This document shows, in pieces, positions 45,077 through 57,310 of a stretch of DNA of 64,000 nt. The DNA is from Henckelia pumila (Eukaryota > Streptophyta > Magnoliopsida > Lamiales > Gesneriaceae). The position numbers were made by a program, and so were the translations under genes. The notes under the pieces are model-generated. The model was not told where the DNA came from. It made no database searches and worked only from the letters and a program-made list of their open reading frames with translations. The DNA lies in contig NC_133122.1 in the NCBI RefSeq assembly GCF_033568475.1, forward strand, positions 184,035,449-184,099,448. Reading direction: 5' to 3'. The first letter of the stretch is position 1, and each line of letters starts with the position of its first letter.

Positions 45077-46225
45077 ATAATATTATAGTGAACCAATAAC
45101 GGGTGTGCTCATGAGAGATTATGGTATACAAATACAAGACATTGTAACACTATGCATACCAACTGTTGTTAACTTAAAGTGTTTTTTATTTTAATTTAAA
45201 AAAAATTGTTATATTTAAATTTCGAACTTTAAACTTCGTCTTATATTTGAGAGTTGAGATGTTAGCATCATGTGAAATACACGTCACCTACTTAATTTAA
45301 TGTGTCTCATGTCAGTCAAAATCCAAATTTGAGTCAAACTCTTGACTTCGATACTAACTTAATCCAACTTATTTTCTTTAAAAAATTAAAATTAAAAAAA
45401 AATAGCTCCATTCGAATATATTGCCGACAAAGTATGCACACTAAATGCGGAATGACCTACTTGGCCAACTGGTAGCTGTAAAATTCCTTTAAATCTATAA
45501 ACGATATTTTAGAGTAATAAATATTTTCGACATTCAAAACTCTAGGATCTAAAAATGTAAATATAATTTCTCTAAACCATATCCGTGATATAATATAATC
45601 CTAAGTCAAGTCCTAAATACTTTCTTAACTAATTATAATCATGATAAATATTTAGATTCGCATTTGTAGTTGACAAGAAAAAAACAAAAATGTTTTTCAT
45701 ATTTCTTGCGCATGTATTTTTAATAACTATATCAAATTTATATTTATATAGTTTTATAAATATATCAATGCTATAATTTAGAGTCATTTTCATAAGCTAG
45801 TGGGACACTTATTTTTATATTCGTAAAATTTATTAATTATTAAATTTGAAATGTGACAGATGAACTGAAATCGAAAGAGCTAGCAAATATCTTTGTAACT
45901 AGCTGGCAAATCGATTTCAATATTTTTGGCGTTGAAATCTTTATCGTATTAGTTGACTTTTGGACCAAGAGTTGTAATATCCAGGAAAAATGACCGCTAA
46001 TAATGAAACAAAATTCTTCTATCCCATTTTCAAATTCATACTAATAGAAGGGGTAGTATCAAACCTCCACGTACATACTTTATTTTATATTTTTTTTCTA
46101 TTTTGCGAATTGACAAATTTACCCATAAAAATTCTGAATAACTCTACGATACACAATATACGCCTATTAAATTTCTATATGGAGAAAAATAAATTCACTA
46201 CAAATATATTCATTCCATTCATCAT
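45077..46225. other. AT-rich intergenic DNA
   Basis: No gene or repeat boundary recognised. Short frames are AT-rich and featureless. Confidence 0.5.
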
Positions 46226-47110
46226 ACTCTTTTTTTTTTTTTTTTAAGAAAGGTGGCATAGCCACTTATTTTATAAACACAAACTAGCAGAACACCAGAA
46301 AAAAAGGGGGACTAGACCAAAACCTCTCCAAAGGCTGCAAAAGTACATCAAAACATAAAACATAAAAGACTATTGGAGTCCATAATACATATCAAAACAT
46401 CAGTGGGCAAGGAGAAGTCTGGAGTAAACGCCCACCTAAGATAACTTCCATCAAACAGCAACTCAAGAAGGCCGCCCCGAGGAAGCCCGCTGTCTGCGCT
46501 GCTGTGTCAAAGATCCATAGCGCTTCTGAGAGTACGTGCGAACAGATAGATAAGGGGGATGACTCGCAGAGACATGAGAAGCCGTCGAAATTTTCGCCTT
46601 CTTTCCCTGATCAGAAGCAACATCAATCACTGGAAATGAAACAGGGGCTGACGGAACAAGGGTCGGACCCTGACCATCAACAGGAACATCAGGTTGTGGT
46701 ATAGCCAAGTCCACCACCTTAACCTGTCCAGACTCATCCTCAATAAGCAACTGCGAGTCTGAAGCAGTGCTAGTACCAAAAGCAGTTGAACTCTGACCCA
46801 AATCCTCATTTAAGTCCCGGAGGGCCTCAAATGGGTTCAACGAAGACGGGGGCAAAACACGGCCCTGATCCTGACGACGTCGATGTCGACCCTTCTTCTG
46901 AATCCACCCATCCACTGCAATCGAAGGACCAACACTGGAGGGAAGAACCAGATCCTGCTGGCTAGCCTGAGATTGACCCCCAGGAGGCGGGGCTGAAGCC
47001 TGCGGAAGCTGAGAAGACTTACCCTTACCTCGGGGACGTCGCCTACGCCGAGAGGGGTCATTCCGAGAGCAAAACTCAAGGGTCGATAATAGTTCTTGAA
47101 TTATATAATC
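46226..47110 (-). mobile_element. L1-type LINE fragment: ORF1 tail joined to 3' UTR
   Basis: A poly-T run at 46231-46246 is the minus-strand poly(A) tail. It is preceded by the 3' UTR (AAGTGGCTATGCCACCTTTC on the minus strand), whose GGC-ATAGCC phrase is common at plant L1 ends. Upstream is the ORF1 remnant. ORF2 (endonuclease and reverse transcriptase) should lie between ORF1 and the 3' UTR but is absent. No target duplication was found. A second homopolymer, poly-A at 47118-47139, lies just outside. Confidence 0.6.
46463..47095 (-). pseudogene. LINE ORF1 C-terminal region
   Basis: A minus-strand frame runs from about 47095 (ELLSTLEFCSRNDPSRRRR) through a Gln/Pro/Ser-rich linker to VDGWIQKKGRHRRRQDQGR, SLNPFEALRDLNEDLG and the stop at 46463; the last Met is at 46915. 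The basic WIQ-KKGR-RRR stretch and NPFEAL resemble the region after the zinc knuckle in plant L1 ORF1 proteins, which bind element RNA. The RNA-binding and zinc-knuckle parts are missing at the 5' side. Confidence 0.5.
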
Positions 47111-47211
47111 AAAACCAAAAAAAAAAAAAAAAAAAAAGTAGACCTCTTATAAAACTGGTACTTTTCCATAAGGCCGGTCAAAATCAGAGATCCACTCATC
47201 TAATACATAAG

Positions 47212-47375
47212 GTTTTATGTGAAACTGTCTCACGGAACTCTATCTATGAGATGAGTCAACCAAACTCATATTTATTTTTATATTTTGACATAAAAAATAA
47301 TACTTTTTCATGAGTGATTCAAATAAAAGATTCGTCTTATGAAATTGACCCGTGAAACCGTCTCTCGAGAATTTT
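47212..47375. mobile_element. MITE-like inverted-repeat element
   Basis: Left GTGAAACTGTCTCACGG, right GACCCGTGAAACCGTCTCTC, with AAAAAATAATACTTTTTCATG in the middle. This combination (GAGACGGTCTCACGGGTCA termini) is a common dispersed repeat in asterid genomes, from memory. Boundaries are approximate. Confidence 0.55.
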
Positions 47376-47926
47376 TTTGTACATAAAATTGATCCGTGAG
47401 ACAATTGAACTATGGAAAGAAAAAAAGTTAAATTACACCAATTTATTAATTTTTATAAGTTGATAAAAGAAAAATAAATAAGGAAGATTTGACCTTTTGC
47501 TTATATAGGGCTTCATATTTTATTTCCAGTGGTTAATTAAAAATAACTCGACACTGAAATTTGATTCAAAACTAATATACAAATGACAAATTACTAGTGA
47601 TGAATCCAATTTACGGTCCCTCAGTCCCTCCTAAAACAAATTGTTCGAAATTTTTATATATTCTTAGTAATGAATATCCAACAATCTACTGTTAGAATAA
47701 CATCAAAAAAATTTGACGATTCACTTTTGGTAACTGAGTCTGATATCGTAAACGAGTACTACATTGTTTGTATGTGAAAAGTTTTTATCACTTTTTTTCC
47801 ATTTAAATCTATAGAAATCGACGCAAAATATCAAGTCCCATATGCACATTTTGATGCACCAACGTGAAATTAACTACACGAAACAAGAAACACAAATTAA
47901 GTTGGAGTTTGTATAATTTATATATG
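47376..47926. other. Downstream region of the transporter gene
   Basis: AT-rich, no gene. It should include the transporter's 3' UTR and polyadenylation site; no single signal stands out. Confidence 0.4.
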
Positions 47927-49593
47927 TCAAGTATCCACAAGCTCCACTAATTGCCTGTTCCCATTATTATTCTTGGAGCTTACAGCGCCTTTGCTGAATA
48001 TCTCTTCCATCTCCTCCAGCCTCCGCCCCTTGGTCTCCGGTAAGCAGAAGTACACAAAGAACCATGCCACCACCGCTACACTGGCGAATAGATAGAACGC
48101 GCCGCCGTAAGTTATGGCGTCGGCCAGCGACAGAAATGTCATGGAGACGGTGGCGTTCATAACCCTGTTCATTCCCACACTGACGCTGGCCCCCGCCGCC
48201 CGCAGCTTCATGGGGAATATTTCAGCGCTGTAGACCCAGCAAACGGGGCACAGCCCGATGTTGAAGAACATTATAAACATATAAACAAAGATTAAACTCA
48301 GTACAAGAGCCCACAGCAGCTTCTTTTCCGCGTGTTCCACCATAGTTAAACAGGTTCCGAGGCCTGTAAGGGCTACGATCATGCCGGTGATGCTGACCAA
48401 AAGAAGTTTTCTCCGGCCAACTCTGTCGATTATGAAGGTGGAGATTGTTATGAAGGTCAGTTTTGTCAGCCCCACTCCGACTGTGGCTAGCAGAAGCTTC
48501 TTCTTGTCCATCACGCCCGCCTTTTTGAAGATTCTTGGGCCGTATAGAATCACAGCTTCAGTCCCTGTCGCGTGTTCGAAGAAATGTATCCCCACTCCGG
48601 CGATCAGCATCCTCCGCACGGTCGGGGTCGGCTTGAATAGCAATTCCTTCCAAATACCAGCTTCGCCTTGCGCGGATTTGGATTTGGGGACTGATACGGT
48701 TTCATCGGTGCAATTTTCGTCGATCCCCGCGGCTTTTTTGATGTCTTTTAACCTCTGCTCTGCCTCTTCACTGTCATCACAGACTCTGTACATGATTTTC
48801 TTGGCTTCACCCAATCTCCCTTGCATAATCAGCCACCGGGGGGATTCGGGCATCTTGAGGATCCCGATTGCAAGAAAAAGAGAAGGGATTGCTGCAATCC
48901 CGAGCATTATTCTCCAACCTTGCCTTAGGCTGAGTTTTGCGAACACGTTGTTGGAGATATAACCGAGCAAGATCCCAACACTGATGCCGATTTCCGGTAA
49001 AGAGGAGAGGAACCCGCGAGTGTTGGCCGAAGAAATCTCGGCGGCGTACACAGGAGCAATCATCAAGGCGAAGCCGACGCCGACTCCGGCCGTGCATCTT
49101 CCGGCGAGAAGAACGCCGTAATTGGGCGAATATCCCATAAGAATGGAGCCGAGCATGAAGATTATGGAGGCCAGGACTATGGTGTAACGCCTGCCGATGT
49201 AATCGGAGGTTCTTCCGGCGCAGAGAGATCCCACAAGCGCGCACAGGTTCAATATTCCCGCCAGGACTTCCAGTTGACCTTCCTTGATCGTGAATTCTTC
49301 TTTTATGAAGATCATGGCTCCACTCATCACTCCAGTATCTGCAAAATTTAATTTAAGATTCAACATGATCAGAAGATTACACGGACTACTCAGATTGAAT
49401 CCAGATCAATAATTCATCCGGATGACATCTTTTTATTCACGTAACGTTTTTAAGATCCTAAAATTAACGAAAATAAACGAGAATTAAAATCACCATAGCC
49501 AAAGATTATGGATATCATGGAGCCGACCACTGCACAAGCACATGCATATTTGTTGAGCTTTCGGGCTTCGAATGCATTTGCACCAGCCTCCAT
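47927..49593 (-). CDS. Polyol/monosaccharide transporter (MFS sugar porter), two exons
   Basis: Exon 1 is 49593-49494 (MEAGANAFEARKLNKYACAC... to GYG, 100 nt), intron 49493-49339 (GT...GCAG, 155 bp), exon 2 49338-47927; total 503 residues, near the family's usual length with a short N-terminus. The joint recreates YDTGVMSGAMIFIKEEF, typical of plant polyol/monosaccharide H+ symporters. Other sugar-porter signatures: GRTSDYIGRRYT after TM2, PESPRWL after TM6, DRVGRRKLLL after TM8, PETKGRRLEEMEEIF after TM12. Twelve hydrophobic segments are visible. Such proteins move polyols and hexoses across the plasma membrane using the proton gradient. Odd point: the TM7 substrate motif, QQxSG-x-x-A in related porters, reads EHATGTEA. 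Closest subfamily by eye is PLT/PMT; the substrate cannot be told. Confidence 0.92.
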
Positions 49594-49746
49594 TGTTACA
49601 ACCATGCACGGGAGTTTCTACAAAAGAAAATTTGTCTTCTGTGCATACGAAAACATAAAGAATTAAACTCACCAAGTAAACGCTTAAATCCAATTCCAAA
49701 AACCCCTCGTGGAACCCACCCCTTATCTCAACACCTCATATTTTAA

Positions 49747-49757
49747 TTTAATTTATA
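49747..49757 (-). promoter_or_regulatory. Possible TATA box of the transporter gene
   Basis: TATAAATTAAAT on the minus strand, about 160 bp before the ATG at 49593. Plausible distance, but the region is AT-rich, so this is weak. Confidence 0.25.
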
Positions 49758-49759
49758 CC

Positions 49760-49968
49760 GCAGCGTGGGAAAACATATATATATTTCACACCACAGCCAA
49801 TTATAATTAATGCAAAATCCCTTTCGTCTGGTTAATGGACAAAACGTGCAAATATTCAATGTAGTTTTTCCCTTTTCATCAAAGATTTTATCAAACGATC
49901 TTCAAAAAGAAACGAAAAACGAACAGAGATTTTCTGAAAGGACTGCCTATGTTTCATTAAATGACATA

Positions 49969-50006
<38 letters not shown>

Positions 50007-51517
50007 TGCTGCAAGACTACGTCTTCTCACATCGTGGGTCGGCTCGATTCATATACAGTCTTTAAAGTAATAACATACAATCTAATATTTGGATATGATA
50101 TGTCGTCCGTCTCATAAAATTGATTTCATCTCATCAGATTTTTCTCTTTATCTAATCACCGTCCCATAATTATAGCGGTTTATTAATTAATTTTTATCCA
50201 AAATTCGATAACAAGTGGATAAGAATCCCCAGAAAGAAGGTCCAAATAACTTTGTTTTCCCCGGATTAAACGCGTGCATCCGACTTGGGACTCTTGATAT
50301 AGCTATGGCTAGGGAAAAAGATAAAAATACAGAATCAAGAATGCAAAAGCTTTTTGAGTTTGCAAGCATGTGAACAGACATTAATGAAATATAAAATTCA
50401 GATAACTATATATATATTGGATTTGGATGCATTCAAAATAGTCAACTATCAATTTTTCAAAAAATTGGACCGCTGTCTACATACATCATACAAATCAAAT
50501 GGGTATCTTCGATCTGTACATATCGGTTTTATATTTGCGCTAATTATATTATATGAATGCTGATTAAGTGAGTCTCACGTGTTTAATAAATTATAAATAA
50601 ATAAATATATATATATATATAGACACGTATTTTAAAAAGGTGTGCATTGCACGTGCGTGCTTTCGACTATGATTTTGTACTCTTTTTGTTAGCACATGAT
50701 GAACCTTTTGGAACCAGATCGCCGATCGGTCTCGGTTAGGTTAAATTTATTTAAAAGTTTTTTGCAATTTGAAAGTGTGATTGGAAGTGCCATAAAAAGT
50801 GTGATTGAAAGTGGAGTTGGGGAATGAAGTGTTATGGAAAATAGTACATGTCTGCATATATAACTAAAATACAATTTTGATAAATTAGAAAAAAAAAATA
50901 TGAAAATTAGATTACTAAATCGAATTTTCCGAAATATTACATATAACATCTAAATCAACAAGATGCAAAAAACAAGTCAACAAAAGCTATTATGTCAAAA
51001 GAAAATGAAAATTATATATGATCCTATAAGTCAATTAATCCACTTAAGAGTTTGAACACTTTAAGACATGTAGTTTTATAGGCATTGGTCGACTTAATTG
51101 TGGGGATATGAGAGCTTTGATAGCCATTAACAAGAAGTGGGTTCACGTACTTATCATGGCCCAAAAACTTGATATATGCCCACTTCCTCCAAGCAAAAAA
51201 AAAAACATGTAATGCCCACCAAGCAAATCCTATACAAATATCGTAAGAAAAATTATAGACCTTTATCTTATTTTTTTAAGATCTTTTTTTATTTTTCATG
51301 TTTAATAGGAAAAAAAACATAATATATCCATAATATTGGTTATAGTTTAAATTGTTATTTTTTTAATAAACTTTACAATCACAAAGTATTTACCTCAAAT
51401 TTCGATTTGACCAGAACTTCTAATTTAGATTCAACTTCTTGCACCACTTTTTTTATTTTAAATTTTTTTCCCAATAAAACTTCAAAATTTATACTTGTCC
51501 CTCGTGTTTAATTGTAA
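49760..51517. other. AT-rich intergenic DNA with microsatellite
   Basis: No gene recognised. A (TA)n run occupies 49970-50003 and a shorter one 50607-50622. Confidence 0.5.
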
Positions 51518-51679
51518 ACTAGTCGCATCGGCACATACATATTGGTGGGATATGGTTTCTTCAATTCAGCTTCTGCTCAGGAACCTTTCTTGTATTATGC
51601 TGCTGTCAAGGAACTGCATAAATTTCCCGTTACAGAACCAGATATGCGAATCCAAGATGCGTACACTCACTTTCCCTAA
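51518..51679 (+). other. Unidentified coding-like remnant
   Basis: A 54-codon open stretch between stops with protein-like composition (GYGFFNSASAQEPFLYYAAV then KELHKFPVTEPDMRI), in contrast to its AT-rich surroundings. It has no start codon in a convincing place, and I do not recognise it. It may be an exon or captured fragment. Confidence 0.2.
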
Positions 51680-51956
51680 AAAACTTTTTGCTCCCATTAC
51701 GGTGATGCACTCGGAGTCACGGACCAAGCAAATGTTCTTCCAGGATACAATGGATTCTTAAGAATGTTTTTTCCAAAGTGCACACTTGAAAAAAAACCCC
51801 GAATATATCAGATATCTTTCAACTCGATAATCAAATGTTTGTATAATATATCTGCAGTATATCAATTTTCAAACCACAAATATTTTGATGAAACTATTTT
51901 TGCTATATGGATAGGAGTCTGCCTCGGTACGAGAATGCGTCTGACTCGGTACGGAT

Positions 51957-53292
51957 TGTAGTGACCCTGCATTGAATCACCTACTAACTGGCAACTAATA
52001 GCATGCATTAAGCTTAATTAAAGCAATAATACTAATCAGGGAAAAACGTGCGGAAACAGAACCCATAATTTACATATCAGCTTAGTACAAAAGTTTCAAG
52101 CTTATTTATCAGTAGTGATACAACCATATCGAAACAACTAGTAAGTAAACATTATACAGTTATATCGAGTCCTGCTGTATAAATAACTCCTCAAGGCTCC
52201 TGCTCCCTAGTCCTGCCTCGAACTACCGGCTCCGTCCATCCTGCAACATGCCCCGTGGAATTGGGTGTCCAAGATAACAACTAGAACGTGAGGGCTAACG
52301 CCCAGTACATAAACATGAGTAAACTATGTATATGATGCATGCAACCGTGATGACTGGTAAATGGTCATCTGATAAGTCATGCTCAGTATAGGCGCCACAT
52401 GAGTGCTGTAACCTCGCGGATCAACCTCTGGATACAACCACACTCGTCTAGTACACAAGAGTAGTCAGACATACATGTCTCCGCCGTCGCGGTACTCTCA
52501 GTGACAGACTAACAAGTATAGAGCTGAGCGGCTCAATAATCAGGTATAACAAGTTATAGGCTCAACGTGTATATGCACATGACATATGAATATGGAAAGC
52601 GGTAAATCATATATCATGCCATATAATAATGCCAAATAAATGCAACACATAAACATGTATACTCGCTGGCAATCTCAGTCAATGTATTCGTACCTCTAGG
52701 CTAGTTCAAGTCTAGTACGTAGGATCCTAGGTTCCAAGCCTATATTCAAAAGTTAACCGTATCACTACACAAGTTCTATAAGTCTTAACTAAGCTAATAA
52801 GTACTCCCAAATCTTAAATAGATTCCTGGACCATACCTTCGTCCGTAGTAAGCCCTTTGGAGTCGCTAGTCCCGGATGACTATAACCACACCTTGGTTAT
52901 TCCAGAACTTCTATAATAACCGATAGGGCCCTCAAGTGTATATCTCATACTATATAACTAAAGAAGAAAACTCAGAATTCGTATTTCAAAATGAATTAGA
53001 ATGAGCCCTATTTATAGACCCCAAAGTCGGTCAAGTTCGGATCCTCCAAACTCGGGTTTGGATCGTCCGATCTAGCTCAACGCCTGCATGCAGAACACGT
53101 CGAGTTCGGACCGTCCAATCTCCACTTCGGATCGTCCGAAGTGTCCAATGCTTGACACTTGTTAAAATCCATGGCTGAGTAATCCTGCTTGCTTGGCATA
53201 AGGGAGTTCGGGCCGTCCGATCCTGGTTCGGACCATCTGAACGTGCCTTAACTCCGAAGTCAACATGTACTCTTCGGAGCCCCCGGGTTGGG
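51957..53292 (-). repeat. 3' LTR, truncated
   Basis: Aligned by eye to the 5' LTR. It starts (plus strand) TGTAGTGACCCTGCATTG and stops matching at about 53292, where pol sequence joins it. About 190 bp present in the other LTR are missing. It contains the TTCGGAYCGTCCGA motif cluster (53035-53235). Confidence 0.88.
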
Positions 53293-53898
53293 CCGTAGCT
53301 GAACATCAGTAGGCTGGATAATATGAGATTCATCAGCTATGTACTATCGAAGTAACGACACATAAAAAACATCATGTATACTGGAAAGATATGGCGGAAA
53401 CGCCAAACGATATGCAACATCTCCGATCTTTTCCAGTATCTGGAAAGGCCCAATATATCGAGGTGATAACTTGCCTTTCAGACCGAACCTCATCACCTTC
53501 CTGAAAGGTGACACTCATAAGAATACATATTCACCAGGCTCGAACTGAATTGGCCTGCGGTGAATATTGTCATAACTGGCTTGCCGATCTTGAGCAGTTT
53601 TAATTCTCCTTTTGATCAAATCTACCTTGTCTACAATCTGCTGCACCAACTTGGGACCCTCAACTTGTCCTTTGCCTATCTCATCTCAGAATAACGGAGT
53701 ACGACATCGTCGACCATAAAATGCCTCGAAAGGTGCATTATCAGTACTACGATGATAACTGTTATTGTAGGTGAATTCGATCAAAGGTAATTGATCCTGC
53801 AAAGACAAACCAAAATCCATGACAGAAGAACGTAGCATATCCTCCAACGTACGAATCGTCCGCTCTGACTGCCCATCAATCTTCGGATGATATGCAGT
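53293..53898 (-). pseudogene. Integrase C-terminus of the 11-kb element
   Basis: The minus strand reads STAYHPKIDGQSERTIRTLE, then DQLPLIEFTYNNSYHRSTD, FEAFYGRRCRTPLF, and after a break VMRFGLKGKLSPRYIGPF, LEKIGDVAYRLAFPPYLSS and SHIIQPTDVQLRPN, where it fuses to the LTR. The chromodomain end is missing. The upstream part of the integrase core is beyond the solo LTR, at 56471-56825. Confidence 0.82.
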
Positions 53899-56421
53899 GC
53901 TCATATAACGCCTAAAATTTCGTTCACGCTAAACCGTATGCATAATTAGAAAATTTAATATTTTAAATAGAATTAAATAATTATAAAATAAATTAAGGGG
54001 TTAAATGACTTTTATTTATCATGATTTTGTGTTATAAATTTATTTAGGATTTTTAATTCGAATATTTTAGAGTTATGAATTTTTTAAAAAAAAATATTAT
54101 TTTTGAGCGCATAGCCGGTCGGTGATCGACCGTGATAAAAGTTTTATTTAAATTTTTGTCCAAAGAATTTTAAGAGCCAAAAATAATTATTTTAAGGTTT
54201 ATTTTATAGAAAAATTTAAGTTTTATATATATAAATATTTAGGAAGCCCATTTTTCATCTTAATAGACTATTTTTATGGCTTTAAGGACATCTTAAATTT
54301 TTGGGCCTTATTATTTCGAAAATTAGCATTTAAATTGTCCAAAATATTAGAGTTGGGCTAACTTCTTAATTATTTTCTGAGCCCATATTCAATTAACCAA
54401 TATGCTTATTAGGGCCCAAGATCTATGACTTTTTAAAACCCCATAGAAGCCCTATCCTTCACCATCTTCCTCACGCCATTTCTTCTGAGAAGTAGGGACT
54501 CCTTTCCGCTTCTTTCACTTGCACACACTACACGCAAATCTTGTTTAAATTTCAAGGTTTATACGGATTATTGATCGGCACGTCGCGAGCTTCGTTTCTA
54601 TACTTTTATTTTTTGGATTGAGGCATGTTCGATTTTTCTTTGATGTCGCCATTTAGATCGTTATATGTGCTTTCGAGGTTTAAATATGTGTTGTGCATTT
54701 GCCTGTGGTTGATTTTAAGTTTCACGCATGATTTTGGTTCGGATCTTGATTTCTCGAAGATATTTTTTTTGAGGCTGGTTTCGAGTGGGAGTGCCCTGGT
54801 TCGATCTTGGTGCTGATTGTTTGAGGAAATGGTCTGGTAGTGGCTATAGATTGAGGGCCGATGAGGTTAAGGGAGGGGAGGCGCAAGGGCTGAAGTGGTG
54901 GTTGGGTGTTGCGCGTAGGTGATGTTGCGCGCAGCAGGGCTTGAGAAATAAGCCACGCTCGAACCAAGCTAGGCAAGGCTCGAGCCGTGACTGGCCTAGA
55001 GGGATCGGCGGGACCTCGGGATGATCCTGTCGGCCGGGCTCCGGCCATGGGTGGCCGGAGCAGGGGAAAAGAGGCTAAGAAATGATCGGCCGAGGTGATG
55101 TAGGCGAGACATGGGCTGAGAATTTTTTGGGCCGTGTGTTTGGGCTTTGGGAAGCCGGGTCATGGTTAGTGGTCCGGGTCGGGTCCAATAGGTTTAGGGT
55201 CCAAGTTTATGTTTTGGGCTTAAGTTATTAAACTGAGCTTAATTATTATTTGGGCTTAAGTTAGCAATTGGGCTTAAATAATTATTTGGGCCTAGAAATT
55301 GTTTTATTAGTGCTTAAACAAAATAATTATTTGGGCTTAAGGTATAAGTGTGGGCTTGAGGAATTAGATAAGTGTAATTGGGCCAGACTTAGTTCCAGGG
55401 CTTAGGTTGAGGGGCAGCAACTCGAACCAGCCGTGACAAACTAAATAGTCCGTAAATATATATTTAATAGACGTATATGTAATATTTTGATATGATTATG
55501 ATTTTTATAAAAAAAATTAAATATATATTTACGGGCAAATTTTTTAAGGAAAACTGATATTTTTAATTCATGATTCATGCATATGTTTTATATATTAAGA
55601 TAATGGCATGTAAGAAAATATTTTTGGAAAGTTGATTTGAATTGTGGAAATTATGTTCAGGAGCCTACGGATCCCCGTGTTAAGGTTGGGTGAAGTGGCA
55701 TATGAGGCGTAGGGAATCCCCGTCTTAAGGTTGGGTGAACCTCGCCGCCGCGTACGTTGGTTTTAGATTGATCAATCGCTTATGTTTATGGTCACATTTC
55801 ACTGATATGACCCACAGTAAAGATTTTATGACTATAACATGCCATATTTATGATACGTATTTATGTTATGATTATGTTTACGATTTAGTATGATTTATAC
55901 GATTTTACAATCATGCATGCATTAGAACCCTTAGGCTATTTTTATATATGTTATGTGCTTGCATGTGATTTTATATAGTAGTACTCGTTATGTATATTAT
56001 AGAGCATACTGGGCCTTTAGGCTCACTAGATCTAAATAGTACAGGTGAGTGTGATTCAATAGCTGATGATGTGGTCTCAACTGGTGGCGAGGACCTCTGA
56101 GCATCTGCGGCTAGCTGGCTTGCCCGTGACCTCTGCAGTAGTTATTTCCGCACTTTATTAAGTTTTGGTCTATGGCTTGTACTAAACTACTTACACTGCA
56201 TGTTTGCCACATTACTACTCACGTTATGATTTGACTGTGGTTGGAATTTTAAACTATGTATTTCCGCATTTTGCGATACCGTATTTCGCGCGCTTGCGTT
56301 TCCTTTAATTATTCGGGCTTTTTAAATTGCTAGAGTTCAATCAATTTATTATACATTATATTACATGGAATAAAACTATTTTTAGTAGTGACGCATATAT
56401 GTATGGGCATATCTATGGTAC

Positions 56422-56452
<31 letters not shown>

Positions 56453-56470
56453 TATAGTCGTTTCAGCTCA
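53899..56470 (+). mobile_element. Solo LTR in integrase, TSD GCTCA
   Basis: The LTR is 53904-56465 (2562 bp), with GCTCA at 53899-53903 and 56466-56470. It starts TATAACGCCTAAAATTTCG (TG mutated to TA) and ends TATAGTCGTTTCA. The inner block GCTCACTAGATCTAAATAGT is the reverse complement of a block in the LTRs at 33 and 36.6 kb, so this is a diverged member of that family in the opposite orientation. The frames inside it are not genes. Confidence 0.92.
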
Positions 56471-57310
56471 AACTCAGAGTGGTACCCAACGCCTATTGAA
56501 AACTATCCCAGAAACGTGAGGTAAACCGTGGATCTCTACCACTGACTATGCTCACTGGAATCTCATGCAATCGCACTATCTCCTAAATGTATAAGCGTGC
56601 CATGCGATCATAAGAATACTCCCGGTTGTAAGAAATAAAGTGTGCTGATTTCGTCAAACGGTCAAAAACGACCCAGATAGCATCACACTGACGTGAAGTC
56701 ATAGGCAAGTGCATGCTCCCACTTCCATTCGGGAATCTCAAGATTCTGCAGTAATCCACCTGGTCATCGGTGTTCAGCCTTGACCTGTTGACAAACCAAA
56801 CATCAAGAAATAAATTGATACACACTTCACTTCATCCTCTTCCACTAGAATCTAGTTCGCAAATCCTTATACATTTTCAAGCTTCCAGGATGAACTGACA
56901 ATCTACTCCTGTGAGATTGAGAAAGAATATCATTTTTGAGCTCCGTATCATCAGGTACAACCACTCGATTCGATAAGCACAATAAACATTTGCCTGATAA
57001 TGGAATCCAGATGTATTAACTCCATTGGCTAGACGTGCCAATCGCTGAGTCTTGACATCATATATCTGAGCGTCCCTAATCCGAGAATACAAAGCTGACT
57101 CAGATAATATAGTATACAAACGAATCTCATTTCTTCCTTTCTTATGCTTGACTGTAAAACTCAGTGAACAGCATTCCTGAATCATATGAGTTAATTCACT
57201 AGTCTGAAGTGCATAAAGTTTCACCTGCCGACTCAAGGCATTAGTAGTAAGATTAGCAGAACCTGGATGATATTTGATCTCGCAATCATAATCTTTCAGT
57301 AAGTCCATCC
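56471..57310 (-). pseudogene. RNase H end, H2C2 and integrase core of the 11-kb element
   Basis: The minus strand gives LLKDYDCEIKYHPGSANLTT (end of RNase H, with NALSR), a linker, a decayed zinc-binding domain, then CDAIWVVFDRLTKSAHFISY and YDRMARLYI, and after a stop IVRLHEIPVSIVSGRDPRFT, running up to the solo LTR insertion. Several stops and a frame change relative to RT. Confidence 0.8.

Noticed and set aside
48381..49244. Plus-strand frame (48381-48962) and second minus frame (48807-49244) over the transporter
   Set aside because: They overlap conserved transporter coding sequence in other frames.
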